Origin: Ecdyonurus torrentis
Lineage: Eukaryota > Arthropoda > Insecta > Ephemeroptera > Heptageniidae
NCBI GenBank assembly: GCA_949318235.1
Contig: OX439134.1
Coordinates: 28,962,459 to 29,026,458, forward strand
Direction of reading: 5' to 3'
Length of the DNA stretch: 64,000 nucleotides
Positions 1 through 12,473 of the stretch are shown here, piece after piece (within the stretch, counting starts at the first letter, position 1; every line of letters starts with the position of its first letter). Position numbers and translations under genes: made by a program. The notes beneath the pieces are model-generated. The model searched no databases. It was not told the DNA's origin and saw nothing but the letters and a program-made list of their open reading frames with translations.

Positions 1-124
1 TCCATATTCCCTTTGGTTAAATTAGTTATACAATTGTATGAATTAAACCTAAAACCTATACTTATGTATACTTGTATTTAATGTAATGTGTTTTTAATGT
101 TTTTATACAATAAAGTCTCTTTTG

Positions 125-668
125 AATAGAAAACTTACAAAAATAGGTTTAGTAAGAAAATAAACAAACTCACAACCTAAAAATACTAAAAAAAAAAAAA
201 GAGCTAGCAGATGACTTTGTGTTCCTGTCTCAATTTAAAATGCTTTCTTATGGGACAATGAAGCATTATGGGACAATGAAGCATTATGGGACAATGAAGC
301 ATTATGGGACAATGAAGCATTATGGGACAATGAAGTTAGTATTATTTTTCAGAGTTGAAATTTCTACTGTAGCTTACTGAGCTTTAAAACTTTTATTTTC
401 CGGGGTTTTAAGTCATTTGGGTAAAATAAATAATTGTTTACTAAATCGTTTGAAATTTAGAAAAACAAAAGCTTTAAGACTCAGTAAACTGCAGTAAAAA
501 TTTCAGCTCTAAAAAATAATTCTAACTCAAGTTATAGCTGCTTCATTACCCCATAAGAAAGCATGTTAAATGTAGACAGGAACACAAAGTCATCTGCTAG
601 CACTTTGTTAGTATTGTTGGGCTGTGAGTTTGTTTTCTCACTAAACTTACTTTTGCAAGTCTTCTATT
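125..668. mobile_element. Family A palindromic element, copy 1
   Basis: The two ends are inverted copies: the left side carries AGCAGATGACTTTGTGTTCC and the right side its reverse complement near 577-598, with matching outer arms reaching 125 and 668. The symmetry continues inward to about 390-480, so nearly the whole element folds back. There is no open reading frame, so it is non-autonomous. Related copies lie at 15459-15899 and 59748-60470. The superfamily is not recognised and no target duplication was resolved. Confidence 0.75.
249..335. repeat. 18-bp tandem repeat inside family A copy 1
   Basis: The unit TATGGGACAATGAAGCAT is repeated head to tail nearly five times with no visible variation. 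It lies in the left arm only. The right arm and the other A copies have a single unit (for example CTTTCTTATGGGGGAATAAG in copy 2), so this is a local expansion. Confidence 0.95.
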
Positions 669-1184
669 GATTTCAGTACATACCGTTCATGTTTATGAGG
701 TATGGTATTACATACTTATAAACCTTAGAATGAGAGGGTTAATGTTTTTTATTGTACTGTGTCCAAAAATAGTTGATTTTTTGTTGTTGTTGTTCATACT
801 ATTCAAAAAGGAAGAGGGGGGGGGGGGGCGAAAATTAAATATTTTTTGTAAATTTTATGAAACTGAAACAGAAAAATTAAGTTTTTATTATTTTTTAAAT
901 AGGATAGGATATTAATTTTTGTTGTATAATTTTTATGATTTAAATTGATTGTTTTGAATACTTGTATAAATTTTAACAATCTTAAAAAATAATAATAATA
1001 ATCTTACTTGAGTCTACTGTACTTCTTATTTTTGCAATTAAATGTTAACAAACTTAAATGTTTTTGCTAGATAAGATAATATTAAAAATTCTACCAAAAA
1101 GTCAGAAGAAAATGTTTTATCTAAAAGGCACAACGTTTGAACCAAAAGTTTTGAGAATGAGAAAGTATTCCACAGTAATACTAC

Positions 1185-1216
<32 letters not shown>

Positions 1217-1834
1217 CGTGAAATAACCTCAACAAAAGAAAACGGAAATTGAAAGTAATTCTACTTTCGATTATAAGATAACAATCGATTTTGACAGTTG
1301 ATCGATAATTTGATCATTATGATATTTATTGTTATAGTTTATATACTTGCTTTTTTTATAATCTTCCTTTCATCATCAATCAGTGAAAGATATTGTGTCT
1401 ACGTTTTTGTATTCGATTTCTTTGTTACTATTCGATTTAAAATCCAAGGTAATAAATAAATACTATGTAACACATTTTATTGTCAATGTCTTTAATCGCT
1501 TTTTTGTCTATTCTTATAAAATAAATTAAAATTGCACTTCAATTTTCAATGGTATAAAATATATTAAAATAATTCTAAATAATAGAGGTCCTTTTTGTGG
1601 TTGTTTGCAAATTTATAATAAATAAATAAGAGAAATTGAAGACCCTATTTTGTTTAAAAAATAATTGAAAACACTACTGTTAAACAAGCAATATTATTAT
1701 ATTGATGAGTTTATGAAAGATAATAAATCAGAACAAACAATGCATTTATAGTTTTCATTTAAAAAGTTTTTTTTCTACATATATGTATGAATATGTTTTG
1801 TGATATATTGATGTTTGTGTTATAATTGTGTACT
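669..1834. other. AT-rich non-coding stretch
   Basis: No gene or recognisable element. It contains a G-run near 818-828 and an A-run of about 30 at 1184-1213. The reading frames here are short, low in complexity and have no domain signature. Confidence 0.6.
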
Positions 1835-1953
1835 ATTGACTATCATTTCTAATTGTATCAACTGATACAATAACCTAAGCCGATATGCTTTGTTGTATAT
1901 TGTGATTGTAGGATGAAAGAAATGAATAAATATATTTTGAATTTTGAATTTGA
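1835..1953 (+). mobile_element. LINE-like 3' tail (family R), copy 1
   Basis: The sequence CCTAAGCCGATATG, then TTGTATATTGTGATTGTA, a GAAATGAATAAATA stretch and finally (TTTTGAA)n-type repeats is the usual look of a 5'-truncated non-LTR retrotransposon end. The same layout recurs at 7918-8010, in reverse at 26380-26574 and 57236-57310. No reverse transcriptase sequence is present. Confidence 0.5.
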
Positions 1954-3281
1954 ATTCTTTTCTGTGGTCACTTACCTATAAAATCTGTACGTTATGTATA
2001 CAATGATCTTTTAATTAAAATTTAAATAGGTTTATTAAAGATTTTTCTTAACTTTTTTACATTCTATTCTTGAAAAAATATTTGCATAATATATTCTGTA
2101 GTGAATAATTACTAGCATAAATATCAATAAACTATAATACACAAAATGACGTACAATATAACAAAGTTTTATTTTTCACAATCATAACACTGTATATTAT
2201 CAATTATGATGTTATGAATGGTGATGAATTTGAGCTTTTAGCAAATTATAACATATTTATTTTTTGCCAGTGTTTTTATTAAGTGAACTTGTAATACATA
2301 AAATATGCTTGTAATTATTTTAATGTTGTTCCTATTATTATTATTAGTTTTTTATAATGTGTAAATAAAAGAAAATTGGTTTTTAATTTACCAGGAAATA
2401 GTAGCATTGAACAAGAATTATTATTTTGAATTTCATTCAATAAATGGTTAATTTAAATTGTACATAATATATGCTATTTTTCACATTAAAAACTGTAATG
2501 ATATTATTATATATAGCTTTGTATGTGAAAAATTGCACATGTTTTAGTTTTCTTTATCCTTTTATTTTTTTTATTGTTTTTTATTTTTTTTAGTTGTGCT
2601 TTTATTAAAACATTTTTATACTAACAGAAAAGTTAAGCTCAATTAATTTAAATTTTACAACACCATTTTTGTTAATTACATTTTTTTTATCGATATATGT
2701 AAAAATATCGCCCATTTATTTTCTTTTGTAAAAATAAGAAGGAAAAAAATAAAGGAAGTGTGTAAGAGAATTTTGAACGATCAATTTTGCTATACAAAAA
2801 AAAAATGAGAAAACGTCGGAAACTTGCACACACGAGAGAGAGAGAGAGAGAGAGAGAATCAGACCCCATACCTACTTGAACATAATATGTTCAAACTTTG
2901 GCTCTATTCCCCCAGGTAAGAAAAACCTTTACCGTACTGTGTCTATTGCAATGAGGTACATATAAAATAAAATACAAGACTCCAAATATTTATATCTTAA
3001 AATAAACTCTAGAAGTTTATCTATGCTTCAGTTACAATACAATTCCTTTTGTAATGTTATTTTTTTATTTTCGTAATTTGAAGTTGTAAAAAACAATAAA
3101 ATTTTGATTTACGTTCTGTTTCTTTTTACCTTTGTTTGGTTTCTTTTTATGTGGTAATCATTATTAATTTTATTTTATAAAAAAAAATGCATTTTGAAAA
3201 TTAGTTAGAGAATCGCGAATATTTAGCAGTTCTATTTGTGCAAAAATATCTAAAATCCAATATATATTTTGACGTTGCGGC

Positions 3282-3318
<37 letters not shown>

Positions 3319-3414
3319 CCTTCTATTTTTTTATATATTTTTTGTTTTGTTTTGTTCTTTTCAAAATTACTTTTGGTTTTGGTCACCAATAACAAAACGA
3401 AAAAGGTCAATGCA
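1954..3414. other. AT-rich non-coding stretch with simple repeats
   Basis: No gene found. A (GA)n tract lies at 2837-2858 and a T-run of about 38 at 3281-3318. The remainder is unstructured A+T-rich sequence. Confidence 0.6.
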
Positions 3415-3709
3415 ATAGGGTGTCTGCATTCATATAAAAGTTTAGGCCTTACGTGCACACTAAATATCATGGACCAATATGGGAAAATGGCTCATCTTGC
3501 CAGTTTAAAAATACTAATAGGATGAATAATGTTTTCAAGTGTGTGAAAAAATCAATATCAACAAAAACTTTACCGATATCCCCCCCCCCCCCCCCCCCAA
3601 AAAAAAAAGAAGTCAGAAAGTACATTGCCTTATGTTGAGCAATGTTTTTCATTGCTACAGTATGACGTCGAAGCGCATTCAGTATGACGTCATACGCATA
3701 CACCCTATA
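3415..3709 (-). mobile_element. Family B short element (TA-bounded), copy 1
   Basis: The element begins AATAGGGTGTCTGCATTC and ends CATACGCATACACCCTATA, so its ends are inverted copies of TATAGGGTGTATGC. Read on the minus strand it matches the other B copies, including GAGCAATG after the CRE octamer and the CTGGCAAAATG segment. A C-run at about 3580-3598 interrupts the middle. TGACGTCA is at 3685-3692. Short inverted ends with TA flanks suggest mobilisation by a Tc1/mariner-type transposase, which is inference. Confidence 0.7.
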
Positions 3710-3865
3710 ACTTATATAAAATATATAAGTTATTTTTCACGCTTTAGCTATGATTATTCCTTTCAGCAACAAATTTTAAAACTCTTTTTCAATTGTTTTA
3801 GTTCAAGACAACACAAAATATTTGCCTTTTTAAATAGGTTGCGCATTTTGGGTGGCAAGTGTGTG

Positions 3866-4000
3866 TGAAATTGATTTCCATTGGCTTATGGCCATACAAT
3901 GCAATCAGATGGAGATTTCAGTTGACACAAAACTCTATCTATGTCATGTTATTCCCATATGCTAATAGAAATTAATTTTTTAATAAAATGACTGTGTCTT
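3866..4000 (+). repeat. Family O interspersed repeat, copy 1
   Basis: The block containing CATTGGCTTATGGCCAT, CAATCAGATGGAGATTTCAG and AAACTCTATCTATG reappears as its reverse complement at 52405-52545. It has no coding sequence. Both copies are neighbours of a family B element in mirrored order. Confidence 0.65.
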
Positions 4001-4717
<717 letters not shown>

Positions 4718-4992
4718 CTAACTAAATAAAAAGTGCATAGCTTTAACAATGTTAAAAATATGGAAAATCAAATTCAAATGATTTCTTATACTTCATAAAA
4801 TTCTTTGTCATCGTACTTTTTCATTGTATTTTTAATGTTCTTCTTACGAGAAAAACTTCAGAAAAACAGTTTCAGGGAAAAAATAATTATGAATATATTT
4901 TTTAATTTTCTTTGAATCTTTATAACATAGCATAAAGAAAATATTTAATAATATGCCAAAATAATGTACGTATTTTTACAATGTTTATTTCT

Positions 4993-4994
<2 letters not shown>

Positions 4995-5080
<86 letters not shown>
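4995..5080. repeat. (TC)n microsatellite
   Basis: About 42 TC units with one interruption (TTTC) near 5067. It lies 280 bp from the TG/TA compound tract. Confidence 0.99.
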
Positions 5081-5497
5081 AAGTTTAAATGTATTTCTAT
5101 TATATTGAAAAAAAATTCCCATCATGCTGTACTTAAAATTAAAATGTAGCAGTCGTTCAATGTACATGGGTAGGATTATGCTGTGTCTTATTTTATACGT
5201 CAACAGGTTAATTGTAATTTTATTTTGTTAAATAGCCCTGTCATGTATGATACATTACCTTCCAAATATTTTATTTATATATTTTTCTCATGTTAATTTT
5301 GCAACCAATATTTTGATCAACAGCGCTGTTCAGTCCTCGCAACGTCTTAATAAAGATATTAATTGATAGTAATTAATTAATAATAAATAATTAATAATAA
5401 TAATAATTAGTGTCCAAACCCCTGTTTTTATTTTTGTACCCCTAACTCACGAAAAAAAAAAAAAAGAAAAAAAAAAGATCACCATTCACCAAATGCT
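5081..5497. other. AT-rich non-coding stretch
   Basis: Contains a short run of TAATAA-type repeats at about 5360-5407 and an A-run at 5452-5477. No gene. Confidence 0.5.
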
Positions 5498-5852
5498 TTT
5501 TAATGGTTGTATTCAGATGGCTTGTATCTCAAAATCTAAAAAGAACACTTCAATTAAAAAACCATTTGAAAGGAGATAGTAACAGCTATACCTATGACAA
5601 AATTTTTCGAGCCCGTGACCATCAGATAAAAGAAAAAAATAATTATTGAAATTAACATGGGCTCTTATGGGACTAAAACTTCAAAAAAAAAAAAAAAAAA
5701 AAAAACTAATTTAAAATCTAGCATGGTAACCCCCTACATTTTTTTAATATATGAAGATACGTTATTCTAATGTATCACTGTGCATAATTTCAGATTTTTC
5801 ATTCTTTACAACTTTTTAGTCAAATCCCGCAGTACCTGATTTCCTGCTTTAA
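5498..5852 (+). mobile_element. Family Q element, copy 1
   Basis: Shares with the copies at 20942-21258 and 27801-28136 the landmarks AGATGGCTTGTATCT, ATTAACATGGG followed by CTTATGGGACTAAAACTTC, and TTTACAACTTTTTAGTCAAATC near the right end. No ORF. Length is about 340 bp. It is bounded by TTAA-like sequence, more clearly in copy 2. Confidence 0.7.
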
Positions 5853-6019
5853 ATGGAATTGCACATTTTTTGAAGCAAATTAACAGGGTTTACGAACAAC
5901 ACTAATGCAATTATTAACATGCCTGATGCACAATAAATAAACAAATATCAATCAAGTTTTTGTATGGCAAAATTTTTAAGATTTCTCAGCAAAACAATGC
6001 ACAGCATTACTTGGAATGC

Positions 6020-6190
6020 TTAAAGGCGTAGAACACCTTGAACAAAAAACTTGTCAAATATCCTAACATACCTAAATATCAACGTTAATTTGGCCAGAGT
6101 CATTGATTTCTAATTTATTTTCCATTTACAAAATGACAGCTGCGAGTTTGTGACGTCACAGCTCACTAGTCCACGCGCGCGGAAAGAGGC
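6020..6190. mobile_element. Family D foldback element, left half (copy 1)
   Basis: Begins TTAAAGGCGTAGAACACC and follows the D consensus through GTGACGTCACAGCTC to the GC-rich loop CACGCGCGCGG. The mirror-image right half is not recognisable downstream, so this copy is truncated or badly decayed. TGACGTCA is at 6151-6158. Confidence 0.8.
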
Positions 6191-6636
6191 GTATTCAGAA
6201 TGTACACGAAATGTCATTTTCTATCTTCGTTAATGTCATAACAATATATATCTTATTTACGAGGGATTTTTTTAAAATAAATACTAATTTATATTGTGTC
6301 GAAATTTTTATAACATGAAATAAATGTTTTATACTAAAATGTAGATATTTTGAGTAATAATTGAAACACGCAAGGTGTAATTTAAATTTTAAAAAAGTAG
6401 AGGTAATTCGTCTTTTAGAAAAATGCGATTAGTAAAATGTTGCGCAAGCTTGAGGCTCGTTCATTTTATAGCATAAAAACTGTAGTGACATGAAAATTAT
6501 TATTATACATTTTTTATTGCAAGAGTATGACATTGTTTTAAAAGTTTTAATTTTTGTAACTTAAAAATATTTTATCACATTATTGTTTATATGAACTGAT
6601 AGATTATAATGAAAGTAATATCAACTATCTTACCAT

Positions 6637-6905
6637 TTAACGTGCCTTCATAGAAAACATGAAACATCATGTTATTTCTAATCGTTAAACTCAACATGGG
6701 TTCTACAAAACTGTTAATAATTTTTACCAGAATGTTAATGTAGCCCCACAAGAGAGCGTGAAAAAAATGTAAAGTATGCAATTTGTGTGAATATTTCTGT
6801 TTATGACATTAGAAATAGGTAAAAACTAGTATGAAAATGTTGTGCGGGTTGCATAAATTGAAATTTTCTTATAACTGCTACGAGACAAACTAAAGCTATT
6901 TGTAT
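6637..6905 (+). mobile_element. Family C element, diverged copy 1
   Basis: Recognisable landmarks are TTTTTACCAGAATGTTAATG, GTAGCCCCACAAGAGAGCG and TGTTGTGCGGGTTGCATAAA, in the order seen in the full copies. The ends are poorly preserved and the CRE octamer has decayed to TGACATTA. Confidence 0.65.
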
Positions 6906-7164
6906 TTTAACAATTAGAAGAATAAATTGAAATTTTATTTTTTTGTCTTCAATTGAAACACTGAAAATTATACTGTATTAAAAGAAAATTGAAAATATAT
7001 ACATTAAAATAAAAACTTGCATAAAAATATACACAAATTATTGTTTGATATTTTTTCTTTACAAATTTTTATCCTAAGAGGAAAAAAGATAAAAATTTAT
7101 TCATAAAATGAATATGCATCAAGTTTTCCCTTTACTACATTAAAATATACTAAAGCATGGTTTA

Positions 7165-7166
<2 letters not shown>

Positions 7167-7210
<44 letters not shown>
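7167..7210. repeat. Poly-T tract of about 44
   Basis: An uninterrupted homopolymer. It could be the reversed A-tail of a retroposed sequence, but no body with target duplications was identified. Confidence 0.9.
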
Positions 7211-7213
<3 letters not shown>

Positions 7214-7300
7214 CTATACCATTACCATAGAATCAACATATGACACCATATAAAAAATCAATATAAGGATTAAAATATCAAGTATGTTGACATGTTTTTT

Positions 7301-7358
7301 TTTTCTGAATGACGTCAATAAAAAAAAGCAATTAATTGACATCACATTTTCAGAACGT
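7301..7358. repeat. Short hairpin containing a CRE octamer
   Basis: CTGAATGACGTCAAT on the left pairs imperfectly with ATTGACATCACATTTTCAG on the right, around an A-rich loop. TGACGTCA is at 7310-7317. This may be the remnant of a CRE-bearing element, but no family was recognised. Confidence 0.4.
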
Positions 7359-8515
7359 TTTATTGAAAGACAGAAAAAAATTGTGAAATGCCATAGATAT
7401 AGAAATGTAGATATCTAAAATTAGAAATGACTTTTTTAAATCGTTGCACGTCAGAAATGTTTTTAAATGACGCAAATTTTAAAATCATGTTTTGTTTTGT
7501 TTCTAAATTTATTGTTTGTTTCTATTTTTTACTTTCAAACATTTTTTTTTTTTAATTGTGATTATTTATAAAAAATGACATGATTTTGACGTAAGTGATA
7601 ATGTGAATGACATAGAAATGTGATTGTATCTTTGTTTCATTTTAAAAAAAATCAACAAAATTGAAACATTTTATTCAAGGCAATAAATATAATATAATTT
7701 GTAAACAAATACCAAGATAGCCCTAAATATAAAATTATTATATTTTCGTTGTGATTATATAAAGTCCATTTATTCAAATTTATTAATAAAATGTTTGATT
7801 ATTATTATTATTTATAACTATTTTATTTTGTATTTTATAACTATAATATTTTTGTTTTTGTTTATTGTTTCTAAAATGTGGCATTTTAAAATTTTATTTT
7901 CATAAGTGTCAATGAGTTGTAGATGTTAACCTAAGCAGATGTATTGTATTGTATATTGATTGTAAAAGAACAAAAATGAATGAAATAGATAATGTTGAAA
8001 ATTATTATTCATCATTAAATCTCTCAAACCTAAGTTTAACAGGTTACCGGAATATGGGTTGTGCTATTATTTAAACACTATTTTTGAAGATATTTTATAC
8101 GTGAATGGTATACATACGTATCGTATTAGTACTCAAATTCATACACGAGTTGCGCTAATCAACCTGGAAAAGGGTTCACTCACACTAATGTTTTATCCTT
8201 TAACATTAGAACCAATCTCATATATTTTTTAAAAAACTCTACTTTATTGTGTCCAGAAAAATCATAATCAGGAAAACTGCATACAGTTTTCCTAGTTTTT
8301 AAGCCGCCAAAGAAAAAAGAAATTGACAGTAACTTTTATTAATATAGTCCTTAAAAATGGTTACCAAATTATTATTTATAATAATATTAGAAAGTTTTTA
8401 TCATGATGCAAAACTTTAAGATACAACAGTATTTTGAGGTTAATTACTTCATATGCACAAAGTATAATTTATTACCTCACAGCTTATCGCATTTATATAT
8501 AATTATACTTATAAC
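7359..8515. other. AT-rich non-coding stretch with a weak LINE-like tail
   Basis: No gene. The segment at about 7918-8010 (CCTAAGCAGATGTATTG followed by TGTATATTGATTGTA and AATGAATGAAATA) resembles the family R tail at 1835-1953, but lacks the terminal TTGAATT repeats. The rest is unstructured. Confidence 0.45.
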
Positions 8516-8857
8516 TTAAAGGAATGGACCAGAGATAAACATAAGCATTTATATCACAAAACCCTTTATGGGACTTACATAAATAACTTTAGTTTGTCTC
8601 AAAACCCAACTGTAGCTCCATAGCAGTGATCAGAAATTTCAATTTATGCAACCCGCACAACAATTTCATACTAATTTTTCATGTTTCTGACGTCATAAAC
8701 ATGAATAGTCACGCAAATTGCATACTTTACAGTATTTTCACGCTCTCTCGTGGGGTTACATTAATATTCTGGTAAAAATTGTCATCAGTTTTGAAGATCC
8801 CATTTCGTGTTTATTCATTAAAAAGCACATGTTGCTTTATATGGTCTATGGCTTTAA
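8516..8857 (-). mobile_element. Family C element, copy 2
   Basis: Runs from TTAAAGGAATGGACCAGAG to GTCTATGGCTTTAA, the reverse orientation of the copies at 15100, 41857, 50631 and 53911. Ends are imperfect inverted repeats of TTAAAGSMATAGACCA. The interior is not palindromic. TGACGTCA is at 8688-8695. No ORF, so non-autonomous. Confidence 0.85.
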
Positions 8858-9780
8858 AATTATTTTCAAATACACAATCTAGTTTATAAAAATAGATCTC
8901 AATGCATATATAAACTTTGAATTACATTACTTATTCACTTGAAAATCAGTTTTATTTCAAAGTTTTTTTTATATGACTGACAATATTAAGTAACATTACA
9001 GTATTCAATCTTATTTTTACTATAACATTTTTAACCTATATGTAAAAGTCAACATGCAAAAAAGACATCAAGATAAAATATAATAAAAAAATCAGTGTAT
9101 TGCGCACATCGGGACTTAAGCATGAATGCAATAAACTGCAATATATAGAAAAAATAATAATAAATGGAATTTTAATTGGAACCTAGAGAAAACATGTTTA
9201 AAATTCATAACGTCTCGTTATAGTACATGCACTTTACAGTCTTTTTAAAAAACCATAAATATGTAAATGTAGCAACATATTATACATGTCTATATAATTT
9301 AAACTTATAATGAAACAACTTATAAATGATGTTAAGATTTTTTTATTTAATGATTTCAATTAAGATTATTCCAGTTTTCTGTTGTAGATTTTTTTTTCTA
9401 CTTTATGTTTATTATTTTTTGTTATTATTTTCTAGTTAGTGGATACCTTTGATAGTAAATTTTTAGTCTGTTTTAAAACATTTTTCTGGTACAATTTTTG
9501 TTTTTCTATCTGTTAATCAAGAATAATCAACTGTTAACTGTTAATCATACAATTTGTACATTCATTCTGTAAATCTATAAGAATATCCGATCAATAAAAG
9601 CCGAGAAAAAGTAGTCAGTGTGAATATAATAAAAATATTCATCAGATCATTATTATTATAACTAGAGTCGAGTATTTATATCAAAACTGTAAGGTACTGA
9701 TAGAGTACTCTAGAAGGGGTACTCTAGGTACTGATTTGATATAAAAAGGCAAAGATTTTTTTTTTTTAATATTTCTCACC
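8858..9780. other. AT-rich non-coding stretch with one small hairpin
   Basis: No gene. A hairpin of about 72 bp at 9675-9746 has arms TTTATATCAAAACTG and CTGATTTGATATAAA and repeated GGTACT/AGTACC segments. Confidence 0.5.
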
Positions 9781-9946
9781 TAAGCGCAGGACAGCGGCCA
9801 ATTTCTTATCGCTCTTATTGTTAGTAGAATAGGGTAAGAAATATATCTTCCTATTGGTTGATTTGTATTATCAGCCAATAAGAAGCTGTATTTTTTATCC
9901 TATCTGACTAAAAGTGATAAGAAATTGACCGCTGTCCTGCGCTTTA
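9781..9946. mobile_element. Family G palindromic element, copy 1
   Basis: The left end TAAGCGCAGGACAGCGG mirrors the right end CCGCTGTCCTGCGCTTTA. An inner inverted pair (CCTATTGGTTGAT and ATCAGCCAATAAGAAG) forms the centre. With the right flank the terminus reads TTAAAGCGC, so it belongs to the TTAA-bounded group. A second, shorter copy is at 10421-10507. Confidence 0.8.
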
Positions 9947-10109
9947 ATATTTATCTTACGTGTAAAAATTACACAATGCAAAAAATTTCAATTTATTTTG
10001 AGATGGCAGATGATACATAAATTTTTTGTACTGCAAAACGTATATTTTTGAGATTGAATCACAACCTTATAAATATTTAAATATATTGAAGTGAGAAACT
10101 TATCTTTTG
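9947..10109 (+). repeat. Duplicated flank, unit 1
   Basis: This stretch (for example CTTACGTGTAAAAATTACAC and CAGATGATACATA) recurs at 10508-10665 with about ten percent difference by eye. With the G copy before each, it forms a direct duplication. Confidence 0.75.
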
Positions 10110-10424
10110 TTAAAGTCTTAGAACACTTTGAACAAAAAAGTTGCGTAATATCCTAACAAACCTGATAATCAATGTTGATTTGGCCGGAGTCATTGATTTC
10201 TAATTTATTTTCCATTCACAAAATGCCGCTGCCGATCACTGACGTCACAGCTCGCCTGGTCTACGAGCAAGTAAACCGGGCGAGCTGTGACGTCAGTGAC
10301 CGGCAGCGGCATTTTGTGAATGGAAAATAAATTAGAAATCAATGACTCTGGCCATATCAACGTTGATTTTTAGTTTTGTGAGGATATTACGCAATTTTTT
10401 GTTCAAGGTGTTCTATGCCTTTAA
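10110..10424. mobile_element. Family D foldback element, copy 2
   Basis: A near-perfect palindrome. TTAAAGTCTTAGAACAC at the left mirrors GTGTTCTATGCCTTTAA at the right, and CACTGACGTCACAGCTCG mirrors CGAGCTGTGACGTCAGTG around a loop of about 25 bp. TGACGTCA occurs at 10240-10247 and 10288-10295. It lies between the two units of a duplicated segment and shares its terminal TTAA with the next G copy. Confidence 0.9.
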
Positions 10425-10507
10425 TCGCAAGACAGCGGTCAATTTCTTATAGCTTTTAGTAGGATAGGATAAAAGTGATAAGAAATTGACCGCTGTCCTG
10501 TGCTTTA
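10421..10507. mobile_element. Family G palindromic element, short copy 2
   Basis: Keeps the ends (GACAGCGGTCAATTTCTTAT and its mirror near 10478-10498) but has lost the central part seen in copy 1. Its left TTAA is also the right TTAA of family D copy 2. Confidence 0.75.
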
Positions 10508-10665
10508 ATATTTATCTTACGTGTGAAAATTACACAATGCAAATATTTTCAATTTATTTTGAGCTGACAGATGATACATAGATTTTTTGTACTGAAAATC
10601 GTATATTTTTTAGATTGAATCACAACCTAATAAATATTTAAATACATTGAAATGAGAAAACGTAT
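10508..10665 (+). repeat. Duplicated flank, unit 2
   Basis: Direct repeat of 9947-10109, including ATTTATCTTACGTGTGAAAA and GAGAAA at the end. The source of the duplication is not clear. Confidence 0.75.
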
Positions 10666-11317
10666 TTTCTGTTAATTTTTTTTTATTATACAATCTCTAC
10701 CTTCTATTTAAAAAAATAAATATATAACTTAATAAACAGTATACTATAAATTTGACTTCACATAGCAAAGTAAAACATGATTTCCTCAAGTATAGCAGAA
10801 CTTTGATTAGAATACTTTTTAAACTAATTTTTTTATTTTAATTTCACTTTTATAACTTTATTAAATTTAATAACATCCTTCATGTAACTTCTTCCTAACT
10901 TTACCTCAACTTTATATTTATCTTATATGTTTATTGTGAAATGAAGGTAAAAGTAGGTACCGTAACTTTAGCCTACAAGAAAATAAACTCACATAAAACT
11001 GGGTTGTGTTGTTTTCAAATGCAAACAAAGTTAATATTGCATCAGAGATTGCAGTACTGCAGCATGTGAATAACTTTCAAACAAAATGACATTCTTTTTG
11101 CTTTCGTGCGCTCTATGAAAGTTTCATATAAAAAAAAACATTGCAATTTTATTGTAAGAAATGTGTACCTTTGTTTACTTGTTTTTATACCAATATAAGT
11201 ATTTTTTATGTTTAATAAATTTTTATTTTTTTTTTTATTTTTTTCTTTTTTTTTTCCCCCCAATAGCGTAACTATGACAGAACAATATTTTTTACAATAT
11301 TTTACGATAATTTATAT
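10666..11317. other. AT-rich non-coding stretch
   Basis: No gene or recognised repeat. The frames here are low-complexity K/N-rich strings. Confidence 0.5.
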
Positions 11318-11638
11318 ATTAAGAAGCGTTGAAAAGCTTGTACACAGTTTTGCAATGCTTTAAGTATTGTAGAATCAACGGTTATGACGTCACTAAACGT
11401 TGACAATCTAACGATAAAGCGTAAATGACGTCACAAGCGATAGAATCACAATGGAATAAACGTTAAACTTGGCCGTTACAAATCTACGATGATTCTATTT
11501 AATCCCAACGCTTGTGACGTCACTAACGTTTTTATTGTTGAAATATCAACGTTTCGTGACGTCATAACCGTTGATTCCACAATACTTAAAGCATTGCAAA
11601 ACTGTGTACACAAGCTTTTCAACGCTTATTTTTTAGTA
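11318..11638. mobile_element. Family F palindromic element, copy 1
   Basis: Arms run from AAGCGTTGAAAAGCTTG and ACACAGTTTTGCAATGCTTT at the left to their mirrors at 11594-11627. An inner symmetry brings four TGACGTCA octamers (11385, 11426, 11515 and 11557) into paired positions. The second copy is at 58708-59036. No ORF. Confidence 0.85.
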
Positions 11639-12465
11639 TGTACATAATAATTATGCTAGCTCATTTTCAGCACAATTAATTTAATACAGCATAATTTATG
11701 CTATACTTTATAATTACTACGTTGCATAGCACAAACAAACTGTTTTGCAGTTCTAATTGTTCTAATTTAGCATTATTTATGCTATAATGACATAAATACA
11801 GCATAAATTATGAAATTTATTCATTTCGTGTAGACGTTTTGAGACCAATGTTACAAAAAAAGTGCATTAGTAGATTTATAACTCCGTGTGAAGAGGTCTT
11901 TATTATATTATAAAAATATACACTTAAATGGTTTAGGGTAATTTTAATACTACATTATTATTATTATAACTCTAATTTTTGAAACTTTAGTAATAAAATT
12001 AAAGGAATTATGACATACTAGTTAAGATATTATAAAAAAATAGTCACAGATAAAACCAAAAAATAAATGTAATAAACGAAGTAAAAAAAAATAATAATAA
12101 AAAAAAAGCAAGAAATAAAGAAATAAGAAAAAAAACTTCAAAGAGTTCAAACGATTTATTATAATTATGAAATATTAATCTTTAAATTAATACCACGTTT
12201 CGAACACAGAAGAACTATATTAAACATTTAAAAATTATTCTCAGTCTCCATGACAACAAAATATTAAACATTATACTACAGTAAATAATCACATTTTAAA
12301 ACGTTATTATTTATTATTACATACGAGATTATTATAACACCTACGCTTTTGAAGACTCTACAGTTTTACATGCAATATTAAGTACAGTATTTTGTGTGTG
12401 GGTTGTTTAATTACACTGAAACAAGGAACGTTCCCAAATTGTGCTGTATATTAAAGTAATGCATT
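11639..12465. other. AT-rich non-coding stretch
   Basis: Short dispersed motifs such as CAGCATAATTTATGCTATA occur near 11690-11800, but no bounded element could be drawn. No gene. Confidence 0.45.
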
Positions 12466-12473
12466 TCTACAAG

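Noticed and set aside
249..335. CRISPR-like array
   Set aside because: It is a pure 18-bp tandem repeat with no spacers, in a eukaryotic palindromic element.
11639..11860. A further palindromic family around CAGCATAATTTATGCTATA
   Set aside because: Similar short strings occur at several places (13915, 34797, 62635), but consistent ends and arms could not be drawn.
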